Assembly (NCBI GenBank): GCA_000433415.1
Contig: FR890564.1
Coordinates: 1,610-8,489, forward strand
Direction: 5' to 3'
DNA length: 6,880 nucleotides
DNA from: Clostridium sp. CAG:448
GTDB taxonomy: Bacteria; Bacillota; Clostridia; Oscillospirales; CAG-272
The notes beneath the pieces were generated by a model. It was not told the origin of the DNA and searched no databases. It saw only the letters and a program-made list of their open reading frames with translations. Position numbers and translations under genes: made by a program. Within the stretch, counting starts at the first letter, position 1. Each line of letters opens with the position of its first letter. This document shows positions 5,815 through 6,880 of this stretch, piece after piece.

Positions 5815-5843
5815 TTGACATCGGACGGAAGATATGATACAAT
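5815..5843 (+). promoter_or_regulatory. Sigma-A promoter of the GNAT gene
   Basis: TTGACA (5815-5820), a 17-base spacer ending in TGA, and TACAAT (5838-5843) give a consensus promoter with extended -10. Transcription should begin near 5850, leaving a leader of about 39 bases before the chosen ATG at 5889. It is divergent from the tRNA-Thr promoter, with about 80 A/T-rich bases between the two -35 boxes. Confidence 0.92.
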
Positions 5844-5888
5844 GGACGCATGAAAAACCGGGGGAAAGCGGATGCGGAGGACGAAACA

Positions 5889-6851
5889 ATGACAAAAATC
5901 GAACGGTGTTCGGATGCGGCGGTGCTTTGCCGCCTTTATGGGGAATTCTGTGCGGAAAAGGGAGCAATCACTCTGCCGCTGGATACGGAAACTTTCTGCC
6001 GGGTATTCTTTCAGGAAAACTGCATTCACCTGGCAGCATGGCAGGGCAATCGCCCGATAGGTTTTGCAAGCGGTTGTGCGGACGCAGGGCGCAGAGTCGG
6101 TTATCTCAGCTTTATCGGTGTTTGTACGGATATGCGCAGACAGGGGATCGGGAGAGCACTTTTGCATGCATTGGAGCAGGAGCTGTGCACCTTTCCCTTT
6201 GTCCGACGGATAGAAACGGTATTTTTTAATCCCGTGCATCTGCCGTGGCGGATTCTGGTCGCAGGCGGCGCCACGCATCCCTGCATGCCGGGAACCGATC
6301 AGAAAAGCGCCCTGTACCCGCTGCTCCTCTCGGACGGATATACGGAATGGACGGTACAGAACGCCTATTATCGCGCACTGGCGGGTTATACCGATCCGCC
6401 TACGCTGGCGAAAACGCGGGCGCGGCTCCTTTCGGAGGGAATCGAAGTGACGCTTTACGATCCGGCAGAGCACCGTGATCTTGCGGGGCTTTTTGACGAC
6501 ATCAACAATCCCGGCTGGGGGGCACAGGTACTGGCGGCGGTCGATCAGCCGATCGTTGTTGCGGTGGATCACACCGCGGAGAATCTGATTGTTTCCTATA
6601 CGGGACCGCTTTCCACCGATCCGGGCGGGCGGGGGAATTTCTGCGGCATCGGTACGCGCCGTGCCTATCGCGGGCGCGGCATCGGAAAGGTCGTATTTTG
6701 CGAGATGTGCCGCCGCCATGCAGAGCGCGGGGCAACCTTTATGTCCCTCTACACCGGAGATCAGAATCCGGCGCGTCACATTTACGAAGCCGCCGGTTTT
6801 TGTATTGTGCGCAGTTTCGGTAATCTGCGCAAGGAGGTCGTTTTGCTATGA
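5889..6851 (+). CDS. Tandem-domain GNAT N-acetyltransferase
   Basis: This is a 320-residue, probably cytosolic protein with two acetyl-CoA-dependent GNAT folds in tandem. The first has the acetyl-CoA binding motif RRQGIG (83-88) after the strand GYLSFIGVCTD. It is followed by an NPVHLPW stretch (114-120) and a segment ending DGYTEW (149-154). The second has RGRGIG (261-266) and the C-terminal signature NPARHIYEAAGF (293-304) with Tyr299 at the usual acid position. Both pyrophosphate loops look intact, so either domain might bind cofactor. The architecture resembles mycothiol-synthase-like double GNATs, but mycothiol is not expected in Clostridia and the substrate cannot be read from sequence. 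ATG 5889 is chosen because GGAGG (5876-5880) is eight bases upstream; the in-frame ATG at 5850 has no ribosome site and sits at the expected transcription start. Its TGA overlaps the ATG of the next gene. Confidence 0.9.
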   Translation: MTKIERCSDAAVLCRLYGEFCAEKGAITLPLDTETFCRVFFQENCIHLAAWQGNRPIGFASGCADAGRRVGYLSFIGVCTDMRRQGIGRALLHALEQELCTFPFVRRIETVFFNPVHLPWRILVAGGATHPCMPGTDQKSALYPLLLSDGYTEWTVQNAYYRALAGYTDPPTLAKTRARLLSEGIEVTLYDPAEHRDLAGLFDDINNPGWGAQVLAAVDQPIVVAVDHTAENLIVSYTGPLSTDPGGRGNFCGIGTRRAYRGRGIGKVVFCEMCRRHAERGATFMSLYTGDQNPARHIYEAAGFCIVRSFGNLRKEVVLL

Positions 6852-6880
6852 ACGGAGTAAAAAAAAGGGTACTGGTCAGC
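6848..6880 (+). CDS. Start of a downstream gene, cut by the window edge
   Basis: ATG at 6848 overlaps the GNAT stop codon as ATGA and has AAGGAGG ten bases upstream, inside the GNAT gene. Only eleven codons are visible (MNGVKKRVLVS), too few to name the product. The overlap implies translational coupling with the acetyltransferase, so the two probably share a pathway. Confidence 0.75.
   Translation, partial: MNGVKKRVLVS

Noticed and set aside
5850..5888. Upstream ATG start for the GNAT protein at 5850
   Set aside because: It coincides with the predicted transcription start and has no ribosome site; ATG 5889 has GGAGG at ideal spacing.
5730..6779. Long minus-strand open frame (349 residues) opposite the GNAT gene
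   Set aside because: It is antisense to a well-supported gene with clear motifs, and the translation is Arg/Pro-rich and low-quality, as expected of a shadow frame.
1..6880. CRISPR array, insertion sequence, integrase or attachment repeats
   Set aside because: No spaced repeat array, transposase or integrase frame, or terminal inverted repeats were found on either strand.

Overview
The window looks like chromosomal DNA from a low-to-mid GC Gram-positive anaerobe of the Clostridia (Bacillota), probably a gut-type Oscillospirales or Lachnospirales relative. The evidence is strong AGGAGG-type ribosome binding sites, consensus sigma-A promoters (TTGACA-N17-TATAAT type), a LytTR/GHKL two-component system of the AgrA/AgrC kind, and a pair of ABC half-exporters with the SGGE signature common in Clostridia. 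This assignment is inferred from style and families; no single marker fixes the genus.

Layout: nearly everything lies on the minus strand and is read from right to left. At the right of the minus-strand block is a tRNA-Thr(GGU) (5604-5679) with its own promoter and terminator. Next come a LytTR response regulator gene (4791-5511, broken) and, 9 bases on, a short GHKL histidine kinase (4131-4781), closed by a clear hairpin terminator. A new promoter then drives two overlapping ABC exporter genes (2173-4026, from a TTG start, and 341-2188), ended by two hairpins. A tRNA-Leu(CAA) (97-183) with promoter and terminator follows. The regulator/kinase/exporter cassette is thus framed by two independent tRNA genes. 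On the plus strand, divergent from tRNA-Thr, a consensus promoter drives a tandem-domain GNAT acetyltransferase (5889-6851), translationally coupled by an ATGA overlap to a gene that runs off the window.

The most striking observation is in the response regulator. A 19-base near-perfect tandem duplication (4969-4987 and 4988-5006) splits the LytTR DNA-binding domain, shifts the frame and places a TAA at the junction. Removing one copy exactly restores a continuous 233-residue AgrA-like protein. This is either a lesion that silences the system or a slippage-type on/off switch. The partner kinase is also unusual: 216 residues, with no membrane segment or sensor domain. The likely logic is kinase to regulator to transcription of the exporter pair, with the exporter handling an unknown peptide or toxic compound; that link is inference from adjacency. 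No precursor peptide gene, AgrB-like processing gene, mobile element or CRISPR array was seen. No gene-free stretch exceeds 300 bases.
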